A stretch of 64,000 bases of DNA from JAGVPT01 sp964439265 (GCA_964439265.1 CAYTOA010000012.1:1-64000), one strand, 5' to 3'; positions 1 through 8,873 are shown, counted from the first letter of the stretch. The notes: a model not told the origin generated them from the letters alone. Numbers and translations: made by a program.

Positions 1-356
1 GATGGACCTAGTGCTGCATTAAACCGATGTTTCCCCGGTGTGTCTTAATTGCATGTTTTTTCTTTTTAATAATCCAACTTTCTTCTTAAAGAGTAGAATT
101 ATAGCAATTTTGTTTGGATATTAGTTAGTAAAGGGTACTGGACGTTCTTCTTATCCATTTTGAGTTCTATTTAGTAAGTTAGGGTTAGTCGAACTTTTAT
201 CCAAGGGTCTTTCCTCGGCATATATTCTGGGCCTTTCCTTTTGAACTCCAACAAAATTATCGTGACCGGGTTATTGTTAAGTCATAAACTAAAATTATTT
301 CAAAGAGAACGACGAGTGAATAGCTGGACGCTGATCGTTCTCAGTCAGAAAGACTG
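1..356. other. Intergenic region upstream of the flavin oxidoreductase
   Basis: No convincing gene. The first 48 bases read open in frame 1 up to a TAA at 46-48 and could be the tail of an upstream gene, but 15 codons are too few to tell. The rest is A/T-rich with stops in all frames. I see no clear terminator hairpin, RNA motif or textbook promoter. Confidence 0.4.
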
Positions 357-1424
357 ATGAGCAGACTCCTATCTCCGATCAAGATCAGACAACTAATATT
401 CAGAAACAGAATTGTTGTTTCTCCGATGTGTCAATATTCAGCGAAACGGGGAGTGCCGAATGATTGGCATCTTGTTCACCTTGGGAGCAGAGCTGTTGGC
501 GGAGCTGCGCTTGTAATTGCTGAGGCGACGGCAGTGTCGCCGGAAGGGAGGATCTCACCCGCCGATCTTGGAATATGGAACGATGAACAAGTGAGGGCAT
601 TCCGGCGGATTACGGAATTTATCGGATCACAGGGTGCGGTCCCGGGAATTCAGATCGCTCACGCAGGAAGAAAGGCCTCCACAAGAATTCCATGGGAAGG
701 TGAAGGTTTTATTGCGGTGGACAAGGGAGGCTGGCAGACCCTCGCACCGAGTGCGATTCCGTTCGACGATAATTATTCACATCCCAAAGAAATGACCCGG
801 AATGATGTGAAGTCGGTCGAAGCCCAATTCCGGGACGCCGCAAAGAGAAGCCTCGATTCCGGATTTAAGGTGGCAGAAATTCACGCAGCGCACGGATATC
901 TTCTTCACCAGTTTCTTTCGCCTTTATCGAATCATAGAAACGATGAGTACGGCGGGTCTTTGGAAAACCGATTCCGTTTTCCGCTGGAAGTTGCAAAAGT
1001 TGTTCGTGAAGTGTGGCCGGAGGGCCTCCCGGTTTTTATTAGGATCTCTGCTACCGATTGGGCCGAGGGAGGATGGGACCTTGCACAATCGGTAGAGTTT
1101 GCCAAATGCTTGAAAGAGATCGGCATAGACTTAATCGATACGTCGACAGGGGGACTTGTGCCGCGAGTCACGATCCCCATCGGGCCGGGATACCAGCTCC
1201 CGTTTGCTGAGGCCATTCGACGTGAAGCAAAGATCATGACCGGCGGGCTCGGTCTCATTACCGATGCGAGCCAGGCAGAACAGATATTAGCCGATGAAAA
1301 GGCAGACGTTGTCGTGATCGCGCGGGAATTTCTCCGCGATCCGTACTTTTCACTCCATGCGGCAAAATTACTCGGCGACGATCCGCGATATCCGACACAA
1401 TATTTAAGAGCAAAACCGCGGTAA
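357..1424 (+). CDS. NADH:flavin oxidoreductase, old yellow enzyme family (YqjM-like)
   Basis: A 355-residue FMN-dependent ene-reductase of the old yellow enzyme family, expected to reduce activated C=C bonds with NAD(P)H in the cytosol. The N-terminus carries the family pattern (LLSPIKIRQLIFRNRIVVSPM, then CQYSA with the YqjM-type cysteine). HAAHGYLLHQFLSP, the substrate-binding and active-site stretch, follows around residues 177-190, and IRISATDW later. The C-terminal GGLGLITDASQAE and REFLRDPYF segments bind the FMN phosphate. Length is normal for YqjM/XenA-type members. The next gene is an aldo/keto reductase on the same strand 75 bases away, so the two may be co-transcribed. The natural substrate cannot be inferred. 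Confidence 0.92.
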   Translation: MSRLLSPIKIRQLIFRNRIVVSPMCQYSAKRGVPNDWHLVHLGSRAVGGAALVIAEATAVSPEGRISPADLGIWNDEQVRAFRRITEFIGSQGAVPGIQIAHAGRKASTRIPWEGEGFIAVDKGGWQTLAPSAIPFDDNYSHPKEMTRNDVKSVEAQFRDAAKRSLDSGFKVAEIHAAHGYLLHQFLSPLSNHRNDEYGGSLENRFRFPLEVAKVVREVWPEGLPVFIRISATDWAEGGWDLAQSVEFAKCLKEIGIDLIDTSTGGLVPRVTIPIGPGYQLPFAEAIRREAKIMTGGLGLITDASQAEQILADEKADVVVIAREFLRDPYFSLHAAKLLGDDPRYPTQYLRAKPR

Positions 1425-1499
1425 GGCAAAAATCAAAAACAAAATGTTGATTGTCATAGATAAACAAAGAAATCTACTTACTAAAAGGAGATTCAATAC

Positions 1500-2510
1500 G
1501 TGAAAACACGATTTCTTGGAAATACCGGAGTGAGAGTTTCGGAACTTTGTTTCGGTGCCATGACGTTCGGAGGCAAGGGCTATTGGAAGATTATCGGTCA
1601 GGTCGAGCAGAAAGAGGCAGACGAACTCGTGAACTCGGCGATAGATGGCGGAATAAACTTCTTTGACACGGCGGACGTGTACTCTGAAGGAAGGTCGGAA
1701 GATATTCTCGGCAAAGCGCTGGGCAGCAAGCGTACGGACATTGTCCTCGCAACCAAGGTGAGAGGAAGAACCGGCCCAGGTCCCAACGACATCGGCCTAT
1801 CGCGCAAACACATCGTCGATTCCTGCACTGCGAGTCTCAGAAGACTCGGCACCGATTATATCGATCTGTACCAAGTTCATAGCTTCGACCCGCGGACTCC
1901 GATTGAAGAGACCCTCCGGACTCTTGATGATCTGGTGCGGGAAGGGAAAGTACGATACATCGGCGTGTCCAATTTTTTAGGCTGGCAATTGATGAAAGCC
2001 CTTGCCATCTCCGAAAAACAAAATCTTGAAAGGTTTGTCACCCTCCAGGCATTCTACTCGCTCATCGCCCGCGACCTAGAGAACGAGCTCGTCCCGCTCG
2101 CGCTTGATCAAAAACTCGGAATTCTTACCTGGAGTCCGTTGGGCGGCGGATTTCTAACAGGAAAGTACCGGCGCGGCACTCCGCGGCCTGAGGGCGCCAG
2201 AAGATCGAACCCGGCCGATCAGTTCCTCCAATTCGACGAAGAAAAGGGATTCGATATCATCGATGAGCTGGAGAAAACGGCTCGCAATCATGGGGCGACG
2301 ATTACCCAGGCGGCACTGAATTATCTGCTGAGGAAACCCGGAGTCGCTTCGGTCATTATCGGTGCAAGGACTAAAGAACAGCTCGCCGATAATCTGAAAA
2401 CGACGGACTGGGAAATGAATGAGGCAGAAGTCGCACGCCTCGACGCGTTGAGTAAACCGCCGAGAGTTTATCCAAATTGGATGCTGGAGAGGAATTCGGT
2501 GGACAGGTAA
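1500..2510 (+). CDS. Aldo/keto reductase
   Basis: A 336-residue NADPH-dependent aldo/keto reductase with a (beta/alpha)8 barrel. Family marks are NTGVRVSELCFGAMTFG at the N-terminus, FFDTADVYSEGRSEDILGKAL with the catalytic Asp/Tyr, ATKV for the lysine, and YIDLYQVHSFDP for the histidine. The C-terminal GARTKEQLADNLKTTDW segment is the NADP phosphate-binding loop. The start is GTG at 1500, chosen because AAAGGAG at 1484-1490 sits 9 bases upstream and the reading MKTRFLGNTG matches the family N-terminus. A hairpin terminator follows. Substrate unknown; the pairing with an ene-reductase suggests small carbonyl or enone detoxification, which is inference. Confidence 0.92.
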   Translation: MKTRFLGNTGVRVSELCFGAMTFGGKGYWKIIGQVEQKEADELVNSAIDGGINFFDTADVYSEGRSEDILGKALGSKRTDIVLATKVRGRTGPGPNDIGLSRKHIVDSCTASLRRLGTDYIDLYQVHSFDPRTPIEETLRTLDDLVREGKVRYIGVSNFLGWQLMKALAISEKQNLERFVTLQAFYSLIARDLENELVPLALDQKLGILTWSPLGGGFLTGKYRRGTPRPEGARRSNPADQFLQFDEEKGFDIIDELEKTARNHGATITQAALNYLLRKPGVASVIIGARTKEQLADNLKTTDWEMNEAEVARLDALSKPPRVYPNWMLERNSVDR

Positions 2511-2585
2511 ACCGCCGTAGCGGATTGCTTTCAAATGAAATACAGAACGTTGAGCTAACGAACATATTACCGCATTAAAACAGCG

Positions 2586-2606
2586 AAGCCCCGTTGACCG
2601 GGGCTT
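2586..2606 (+). terminator. Hairpin terminator after the aldo/keto reductase
   Basis: AAGCCCCG (2586-2593) pairs perfectly with CGGGGCTT (2599-2606) across a 5-base loop. The T-run after it is short (TTT then ACTGTT). It lies between two convergent genes and could serve both strands. Confidence 0.7.
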
Positions 2607-2650
2607 TACTGTTGTGATGATCTGGGTTCCTTAATTGGTTGCATCGTAAA

Positions 2651-3079
2651 TTAGTCGATATGCGCTGCAAGAAGCTTCTGTTCCAACTGCTCGGCGATCT
2701 GCCTGAAGAGATATTCATGATCGAAGGCGGGTGATGCCGGAGTTATGTTAATATTCGCGCTGTAGTTCAAATACATGCTTGCCAGACGTGCTTTGTAACT
2801 TATGGATACGTCTTTGCTCTCCCGGGCGACCTCATCCAATCCGCTTTGAAGACGTGAGTAATCCAGGTCCGGGAAACGATTTTTGTAAAGTACCACGGTG
2901 TAGATCGTCGATTCAACAATGCCGGGAATCTCGCTCTGCAGCGAATAATCAAATTCTCTAAAATTCCTTGGATGATTAAACGTCTTGCTCTCAGGCGCCT
3001 TCGTTTGTGACGTCGCCGTGATGGCAAAAACTAATACCGCGGCCAGTGTGACCGATGCTGCTTTCATGCCTCTTTTCAT
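2651..3079 (-). CDS. Small exported protein of unknown function
   Basis: 142 residues. The first 25 or so form a signal peptide: basic MKRGMK, a hydrophobic core (VTLAAVLVFAITA) and a TSQ-type cleavage region. The mature part is mixed helical with no motif I recognise and no cysteines, so it looks periplasmic or secreted. The start is secure: AAGGAGG lies just upstream of the ATG on the minus strand. It is a single gene, convergent with the aldo/keto reductase. No function is proposed. Confidence 0.7.
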   Translation of the reverse strand: MKRGMKAASVTLAAVLVFAITATSQTKAPESKTFNHPRNFREFDYSLQSEIPGIVESTIYTVVLYKNRFPDLDYSRLQSGLDEVARESKDVSISYKARLASMYLNYSANINITPASPAFDHEYLFRQIAEQLEQKLLAAHID

Positions 3080-3404
3080 AACGTCCTCCTTTTTTTTGGT
3101 TGATTACATAGCTACAAGAGATATGCCAATCTGCAAAACCTCAATTTTACCTCGTAAAGCTGAATTAGCGTCTAAGCTGATGAGTCAAAAGGGTGCCACA
3201 AAATAGCAATCGTTCGCGGAAAAATTGAGGTAATGGTATAGTGCAGAAGGAATTAGAGGGGACAAAACGAATGTGGCTATCGGCAGAACTGTGGCAGTGG
3301 TCTGTGTTGTAGAACTTAAGAAAAAATCACGCGAAGGCGCAAAGTCGCTATGAGCAGTCTTCTGTATTCTTCGCGTCTTCGCGTGATGATATTCATGTTT
3401 CTTG
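3080..3404. other. Intergenic region between two minus-strand genes
   Basis: This 325-base gap has no gene. It holds the promoter side of the small exported protein (right of 3079) and, at 3326-3387, a hairpin repeat described separately. The remaining 3100-3320 is A-rich with stops in all frames. Confidence 0.5.
3326..3387. repeat. Dispersed hairpin repeat, copy 1 (CGCGAAG/CGCAAAG family)
   Basis: ATCACGCGAAG at 3326-3336 pairs perfectly with CTTCGCGTGAT at 3377-3387. The interior carries GGCGCAAAGTCGC, the core shared with the copies near 18.1, 25.6 and 50.3 kb. It sits 18 bases beyond the stop of the NtrC-type regulator and may form the 3' end of that transcript. Confidence 0.7.
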
Positions 3405-4832
3405 TTATTCTTTTTCTGTTCGCCGAAGCCTGTTGTTAAGGGCCCGCCGCGAGATCCCTAGAAGTTCGGCTGCAATCGTCTGGTTCCCTTCGGCTCGCTT
3501 CAACGCTTCGTCGATCAACGAATCCTCAGCTTCCTCAAGCGTTGGAAATCTGCCGGGAATTGAAAGCAGTTCGCTCGACTGCTGACTGAACGAAGTACTG
3601 GAATCCTTCGAGTTCCTCGCTTGAGATTGGCCGGCAATGTTTTTTCGTATTGACTCAAGAGAAAGAATTCCCGAGGAGTGCAGACTTACGGCTTCAAAGA
3701 TCATTCCCTCCAGCTCACGTACGTTTCCGGGAAACGTGTAGTTTGCGAGAAGTGTGTACAGTTCTTTGGGAGCCGTCGGTCTTTTCTTGTTGAGTGCCGC
3801 TGCCGCCTTTGCGACAAAATGATCGATCAAATACGGCACGTCGAGTTTTCTTTCTCTCAAAGGAGGAATAGCGATATGGTGCGATTTTAATCGATAGTAC
3901 AGGTCCTGGCGGAAAGTTTCGGCCGCCTGCATCGTTTTGATGTCCCGATGCGTTGCGACGATGATCCTTGCGTCGGATAATTTTGCAATATCGGACCCCA
4001 GGGGATAGTAACTTCCATCCTGTAGAAGCCGCAGCAGCTTCACCTGAGACGCAGTACTCAGATCGCCGATCTCGTCGAGGAACAAGGTGCCTTCGTCCGC
4101 TTTTTCAATCAGGCCCTTTCTCTCGGATTCGGCTCCGGTGAACGCCCCCTTTTTATGGCCAAAGAGAGTGTCGGAAAAGAAGTCGTCGTCGACTCCCGCA
4201 ACGTTTACCGAAACGAGTTCGCCCTTTCGTCCGCTCGCCCTGTGCACGGCCTCGGCAAAGAGCTCTTTCCCCGAACCCGTTTCCCCGGTGATGAGCACCG
4301 GCAGATTCGTTTTCGCGATCGCTTCGATGTATCTGAAGATGGACCGGAGCGGCGCGCTCCTCGTCACGATTCCCTCGAACGCTTCAGGGTGTTCGACATT
4401 TTCGCGGAGGAGCGATTGCTTCAGCATCTCGTTCTCGTTCCGGACTTCGGCAAGCTCGAGCCCCCGTTTGATTGTTGTAACAAGCTTGGTATCGGTGATG
4501 GGTTTGACGACGTAATCGAAGGCGCCTTCCTTTATGCAGAGAACTGCGCTGTCAACGTCATTGACGGCAGTGATCATGATGACGGGGATTTCAGGATACG
4601 CGTTTGCGATCTGCCGAAGGAGTTCGATGCCCGAGAGATACTGCATGTTGATATCGAGCGCGACGAGGGAATAATATTTGTTCGATAAGCGCTGTATCAC
4701 CTGCCGGCTGTCTTTGCAAGTCTCAATGTTCGTGATCCCGTTAGACGTGAGCGTCAACTCGACACTCAACAAAAAATGTTCTTCGTCATCCACAAGAAGA
4801 ATCGGGCTGGCTGGAAAAATCTTGGTGCTCAT
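3405..4832 (-). CDS. Sigma-54-dependent response regulator, NtrC family
   Basis: A 475-residue three-domain activator. Residues 10-125 are a receiver with acidic D15/D16, phospho-acceptor D60 (VALDIN) and K110. Residues 155-390 are the AAA+ sigma-54 activation domain, with Walker A GETGSGKE (183-190), the sigma-54-contacting GAFTGA loop (229-234) and Walker B TLFLDEIGD with D253/E254. The C-terminus (about 447-470) is a Fis-type helix-turn-helix, GNQTIAAELLGISRRALNNR. Established knowledge: such proteins drive ATP-dependent open-complex formation at sigma-54 promoters. Its start overlaps the upstream kinase gene by 4 bases (ATGA), so the pair is a two-component system. Its target genes are not evident here. 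Confidence 0.95.
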   Translation of the reverse strand: MSTKIFPASPILLVDDEEHFLLSVELTLTSNGITNIETCKDSRQVIQRLSNKYYSLVALDINMQYLSGIELLRQIANAYPEIPVIMITAVNDVDSAVLCIKEGAFDYVVKPITDTKLVTTIKRGLELAEVRNENEMLKQSLLRENVEHPEAFEGIVTRSAPLRSIFRYIEAIAKTNLPVLITGETGSGKELFAEAVHRASGRKGELVSVNVAGVDDDFFSDTLFGHKKGAFTGAESERKGLIEKADEGTLFLDEIGDLSTASQVKLLRLLQDGSYYPLGSDIAKLSDARIIVATHRDIKTMQAAETFRQDLYYRLKSHHIAIPPLRERKLDVPYLIDHFVAKAAAALNKKRPTAPKELYTLLANYTFPGNVRELEGMIFEAVSLHSSGILSLESIRKNIAGQSQARNSKDSSTSFSQQSSELLSIPGRFPTLEEAEDSLIDEALKRAEGNQTIAAELLGISRRALNNRLRRTEKE

Positions 4833-6028
4833 TGCGCCACCTCTTCTTTGGTTTCCATCAGCGGGGGAAACGACGCTCGTGCTGTGGTTCCCTTGCCCGG
4901 TATACTGTTGAGAATGAGAATGCCGCCGTGGCTCTTGACGATATTGTAGGAGACAGAAAGGCCCAGGCCGGTGCCTCCCATCTCCCGTTTTGTCGTGAAG
5001 AACGGGTCCATGATGTATTTCAGGTCGCCCGCTTTGATCCCGATGCCCTGGTCTTCTACCTTTATCCGGACCTTGTTCCTCGTCCTGTTAAAGTATGTGG
5101 TGACGGTGATCCCCGCCGACGGATCGTTCAACGACTGGCATGCGTTGTTGATGAGGTTGATCACCACTTGTTCGAGCTGCTGCTTGTTTCCCTTGATCAC
5201 AGGGATATCGCTGCCGTACTCGACATTGAAATTATTCGTTGATTTCTTGATCAGGTTGCCGGTGATCAGTATGGCCATTTCAACGACGTTGTTGAGGTCG
5301 ACTTTCTCATTGAGTTTGTCGCTGTCGCCTTTCGCGTATTCGGTGAGGCCTGCTGTAATGTTCTGGATCCTTTCCGAGCCTCTGAAAACGCCCTCGAGCG
5401 ACTGCGCAATCTTCTCTCTGGACGTACTGTACGGCATTCCCGCGACGCTGAAATCGCCGTTGTCCGCGTAGTACGCATCAAGGATCGGAGTGATATCTTT
5501 CCAGACTTTTGAATAGAGCTGTGCGTTAAGGAGGATAAAATTATTAGGATTGTTGATCTCATGCGCAATGCCGGAGACAAGGATCCCCAGCGAAGCCATT
5601 TTGTCGGCTTGTTTCAATTGCTGGTTCCGTATCGCCGCCGCCGTTTCGGCTTTCTTCAATTCCGTTATGTCGTTGATCAGTCCGTCGTACGCGATCGGGG
5701 TTCCATCGCCGTTTTTGGTAACGACGATCTTATTCCGGATCCATCTCACGGTTCCATCCCGGTGGATGATGCGGTGTTCGACCGGATCCACTTCCTTTCC
5801 GGCAAGCGCCATCCGCGCCTGCTCGAGGACTTTCTCACGGTCTTTGTGATGAACCATCCTATACCAAAGCTGACGATCCTTTTGATAGTGTTCGGAGGTG
5901 TAGCCCGTGACGGAAACGCATCCGGGGCCATGGTAAGTATCGACCACAACTCCGTCTTTTATCGTCACGGTATAAATATAGTCGGTGAGATAATTGATGA
6001 GCTTTTCGTATCTTGTCTCAATAGCCAT
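4829..6028 (-). CDS. PAS-domain sensor histidine kinase
   Basis: A 399-residue kinase without transmembrane segments, so probably a cytosolic sensor. Residues 10-125 are a PAS domain with PAC-type ending (EHRIIHRDGTVRWIRNK, DITELKKAE). The dimerisation/phospho-acceptor domain follows with H156 in GIAHEINNPNNF. The ATPase domain has an N-box (VINLINNACQSL), VEDQGIGI and GTGLGLSVSYNIVKSHGG. The HEINNP form of the H-box is typical of kinases that pair with NtrC-type regulators, which agrees with the 4-base overlap with the downstream sigma-54 activator. The signal sensed by the PAS domain is unknown. Confidence 0.94.
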   Translation of the reverse strand: MAIETRYEKLINYLTDYIYTVTIKDGVVVDTYHGPGCVSVTGYTSEHYQKDRQLWYRMVHHKDREKVLEQARMALAGKEVDPVEHRIIHRDGTVRWIRNKIVVTKNGDGTPIAYDGLINDITELKKAETAAAIRNQQLKQADKMASLGILVSGIAHEINNPNNFILLNAQLYSKVWKDITPILDAYYADNGDFSVAGMPYSTSREKIAQSLEGVFRGSERIQNITAGLTEYAKGDSDKLNEKVDLNNVVEMAILITGNLIKKSTNNFNVEYGSDIPVIKGNKQQLEQVVINLINNACQSLNDPSAGITVTTYFNRTRNKVRIKVEDQGIGIKAGDLKYIMDPFFTTKREMGGTGLGLSVSYNIVKSHGGILILNSIPGKGTTARASFPPLMETKEEVAQ

Positions 6029-6100
6029 TTATGACTGCCGTAAATTAATCTTGGGGATAATGTAATATAAAAATATTTCGTCAATTATTGAAGGGGTTAA

Positions 6101-6343
6101 GTAGTGTCCTATTTTGAATCATGAGTGCCATAGAATGTTCTCAGAATGATGTTGTCGGGTTTGGCATGCTTGAGTTTGATGAAGGCATCGACAACTGCAT
6201 GTCACCTTGAGTGGAGCGAAGGGTCTATGGGGTGAGTAAGGTTCTTCCCCCGCCACTCACGAAGTGATGCCTTCGGCAAAAACCGCAGAGTCAGAATGAC
6301 ATTCTTCAGGCCTCTTTCATGTCCATTAAAATTAGGACACTAC
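6101..6343. mobile_element. MITE-like element with terminal inverted repeats, no transposase
   Basis: GTAGTGTCCTA at 6101-6111 is matched by its reverse complement TAGGACACTAC at 6333-6343. The similarity continues inward for about 24-27 bases (ATTTTGAATCATGA against ATTTTAATGGACATGA) and outward as GGGG/CCCC. The 243 bases between hold no coding sequence. The interior contains TGTCACCTTGAGTGGAGCG (from about 6200) and CAGAGTCAGAATGACATT, which resemble a second inverted, repeat-like pair. This fits a non-autonomous transposable element. I cannot name its parent insertion sequence. Confidence 0.55.
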
Positions 6344-6407
6344 CCCAATGTTTAATCTTTGTCCTTTTTTTCGTATCTTGACGTACACTTGATACAGCAA
6401 CGCAATA

Positions 6408-7097
6408 ATGCCTAACGCAGAAATCCGCCGCATCTTCGATTCCATCGCTTATCGCTACGATCTGTTGAATCACCTTCTCAGCGGGGGATTTGATCTTTAT
6501 TGGCGCAGGTCGGCCATTCAAGCCCTGACATCTTCACAACCAAGGCACATTCTTGATGTCGCAACCGGTACCGGAGATTTTGCCATTGCCGCTCTCCGCT
6601 TAAACCCGGTAGAAGTAGTGGGTGTCGATATATCCATGCCGATGCTGGAAATTGGAAGACGTAAGCTTGCTTCACGCAACTTGGACAGGACGATCCGCCT
6701 TGAAGCTGGAGAAGCGGAACATCTTCGTTTTCCGGACGATCAGTTCGATGCGGCGATTGTGGCGTTTGGGGCGCGCAATTTTGAGAACCTGGAAGAGGGA
6801 CTGATGGAAATGCGCCGGGTTCTGAGAAAGGGAGGGAGGATTCTGGTGCTCGAATTCTCCAAGCCGCGGATGTTCTTTATTAAGCATCTCTACTTTTTCT
6901 ACTTCCGAAAGATCCTTCCGTTTGTGGGAAGGATCGTCTCGAACGATAAAGAAGCGTATCAGTACCTCCCCGATACGGTGATGAAATTTCCCGATGGCGA
7001 TGATTTTGTGAACATCCTGCGAGCAGTCGGATTTTCCTCTCTTACACAGCATTCCCTTACATTTGGAATTGCTACGATCTATTGCGGTGACAAATAA
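6408..7097 (+). CDS. ubiE: Demethylmenaquinone methyltransferase (UbiE/MenG)
   Basis: 229 residues. It catalyses the last step of menaquinone synthesis, SAM-dependent C-methylation of demethylmenaquinone. Signature features are the N-terminal IFDSIAYRYDLLNHLLSGG followed by WRR, the SAM-binding LDVATGTGDFA motif (about residues 47-57), the acidic GVDIS loop, and the conserved KGGRILVLEFSKP stretch. The FYFRKILPFVGRIVSNDKEAYQYLPDTV segment is diagnostic of UbiE/MenG. Because the rest of this region encodes the futalosine route, the substrate is most likely demethylmenaquinone rather than a ubiquinone precursor. mqnD follows 26 bases downstream, so they are likely co-transcribed. Confidence 0.95.
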   Translation: MPNAEIRRIFDSIAYRYDLLNHLLSGGFDLYWRRSAIQALTSSQPRHILDVATGTGDFAIAALRLNPVEVVGVDISMPMLEIGRRKLASRNLDRTIRLEAGEAEHLRFPDDQFDAAIVAFGARNFENLEEGLMEMRRVLRKGGRILVLEFSKPRMFFIKHLYFFYFRKILPFVGRIVSNDKEAYQYLPDTVMKFPDGDDFVNILRAVGFSSLTQHSLTFGIATIYCGDK

Positions 7098-7123
7098 CAG
7101 TTAGAAAAAGGAATTGACTAATT

Positions 7124-7960
7124 ATGGCTGACAGAGTGATTACAGTCGGGCACAGTCCCGATCCGGACGACGCTTTCATGTTCTACGGTTTATCAAGCGG
7201 CAAAGTAAAGCTCGACGGAATATTTATTAAACACATGCTCGAAGATATTCAATCGTTAAACGTTCGGGCAATGAAGTCAGAGCTGGAAGTGACGGCGATT
7301 TCCGCCCACGCCTACCCGTACGTGGCTGGCAATTATTGGATCATGTCCACTGGCGCGAGCATGGGTGAAGGTTACGGACCGGTTATTGTTTCAAAAAAAT
7401 ACCGGACGCTGGAAGAGCTTAAAGGAAAAACGGTGGCGACACCCGGTAAACTTACCACCGCGACGCTCCTTTTCAAAACGTTTACCGAGGGTATCAACAA
7501 CGTCGATGTTCCGTTCGATATGATCATGGAAAAAGTAACATCGGGTGAATTCGATGCCGGCGTTTTGATTCATGAGGGTCAGCTGACCTATAAGGCTGAG
7601 GGGTTCAGCAAGATCCTCGACTTTGGAGAATTCTGGGATAAGAGATCAAAAGGCTTGCCGCTTCCGCTCGGCCTCGACGTTGTGAGAAAAGATTTGGGAG
7701 AAGATCTGGCGAAGAGGCTATCGTCTGGATTGAAACAAAGCATCCATTACGGCTACACCCACCAGCATGATTCAATTCCGTACGCCCTTCAGTGGGGGAG
7801 GGGAATCGATCAGCAGCTAGGTGAGAAATTTGTCAAGATGTACGTCAGTGAACTCACGGTCGACATGGGCGAAAAAGGGAAACAGGCGCTGAACCTTCTA
7901 TTCAAATTGGGAGCAGAAAAAGGACTTATTCCCGCCGTGCCGGAGATACAGCTCCTGTAA
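7124..7960 (+). CDS. mqnD: 1,4-dihydroxy-6-naphthoate synthase MqnD
   Basis: A 278-residue protein with the periplasmic-binding-protein fold used by MqnD, which converts cyclic dehypoxanthinyl futalosine to 1,4-dihydroxy-6-naphthoate. The N-terminal GHSPDPDDAFMFYGL is the family's SPDPDDAFMF signature. Later come the conserved AISAHAYPYV, GASMGEGYGPVIVS and GVLIHEGQLTY stretches; the histidine of the latter (H at about 149) is the expected catalytic base. It belongs to the same superfamily as MqnA, but a separate MqnA domain is fused to MqnE at 10875-12740, which supports the MqnD assignment. Adjacent to ubiE and convergent with the mqn operon on the other strand. Confidence 0.92.
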   Translation: MADRVITVGHSPDPDDAFMFYGLSSGKVKLDGIFIKHMLEDIQSLNVRAMKSELEVTAISAHAYPYVAGNYWIMSTGASMGEGYGPVIVSKKYRTLEELKGKTVATPGKLTTATLLFKTFTEGINNVDVPFDMIMEKVTSGEFDAGVLIHEGQLTYKAEGFSKILDFGEFWDKRSKGLPLPLGLDVVRKDLGEDLAKRLSSGLKQSIHYGYTHQHDSIPYALQWGRGIDQQLGEKFVKMYVSELTVDMGEKGKQALNLLFKLGAEKGLIPAVPEIQLL

Positions 7961-7985
7961 CGATGTAACACCAATATTCTCTCCG

Positions 7986-8852
7986 ATGAATATTTTTGAT
8001 CTGTTTCGAAGATTTCGGTCCGGCATCCTCATCGCGACATTCCTTGTCGTTCTCGAGAATGTTGCATGGATCGCAGAGCCGGCGCTATTCGGGAACGTCA
8101 TCGACGCCCTCATCGAGAAAGCGACGTCCGAAACTGCCGTTTCGTATGTGATGCCTCTGCTGATCTGGATAGGTACGTTCCTTCTGAACTCTGGGACCGG
8201 CGCCGTGAGGCGGATGCTCGACCCGAGGATCTTTCTAAAGATGTTTGTCGAGATCGCGACGGACGTTGCACGCACGGCAAAAGAGAGAGGTCATTCTGTT
8301 TCGAAAACGGCAGCGAGGGCGGAACTGTCGCGCGAATTCATCACGTTCGCCGAATACCGGGTCCCTGACATTATCGAACAAATGATCTCGATCGGAGGGG
8401 CGGTCTTTGCACTTCTGTTCTTCGACTGGAGAATTGCGCTCGCCTGCCTCTTCATCGTTCTTCCCCTCCTCGTCATCTCCCGCATCTATAATAAAAGAGT
8501 GGTCACACTCCAGAAAGATCTCCACGATAATCGCGAAGAAGCCTACGAGGTATTTTCAACGAAAGATCCTGAAAAGGTACGGGCATATTATACAGCGCAG
8601 TCTCTCGTTGAACGGCGCATTGCGAACTGGGGGGCGTTTAATTTCGGGGCGATGAGGATTTTCCTCCTTGTTATCTTCCTCGTCGTTCTCTATATCGCCA
8701 TCGACCTCGATGACTTCAGCACGGGAAATATTTATTCGATCGTGGCGTATTTATGGACATTTGTGACCTCGTCCGAATACTTGCCGGAACTTATGGAGTC
8801 GTGGAGTTCGTTAAAAGATATTTCAGAGCGGCTTGCTACGGAGAGTGTCTAA
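7986..8852 (+). CDS. ABC-transporter-like six-transmembrane protein without ATPase domain
   Basis: 288 residues. Alternating hydrophobic stretches (IATFLVVLENVAWIAEPALFG, the VMPLLIWIGTFLL segment, GGAVFALLFFDWRIALACLFIVLPLLV, IFLLVIFLVVLYIAIDL, IYSIVAYLWTFV) give about six membrane segments in the arrangement of an ABC exporter transmembrane domain. The protein ends where the nucleotide-binding domain would begin; no Walker A or LSGG signature is present and no ATPase gene adjoins. Stand-alone proteins of this type are known, so it need not be a truncation. It starts 25 bases after mqnD and may be in the same transcript. Function unknown. Confidence 0.75.
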   Translation: MNIFDLFRRFRSGILIATFLVVLENVAWIAEPALFGNVIDALIEKATSETAVSYVMPLLIWIGTFLLNSGTGAVRRMLDPRIFLKMFVEIATDVARTAKERGHSVSKTAARAELSREFITFAEYRVPDIIEQMISIGGAVFALLFFDWRIALACLFIVLPLLVISRIYNKRVVTLQKDLHDNREEAYEVFSTKDPEKVRAYYTAQSLVERRIANWGAFNFGAMRIFLLVIFLVVLYIAIDLDDFSTGNIYSIVAYLWTFVTSSEYLPELMESWSSLKDISERLATESV

Positions 8853-8873
8853 CAGGAGAGACGTTCGTCGAGG

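Noticed and set aside
7124..7960. Calling this gene MqnA
   Set aside because: The SPDPDDAFMF signature and the presence of a separate MqnA domain in the fusion favour MqnD.
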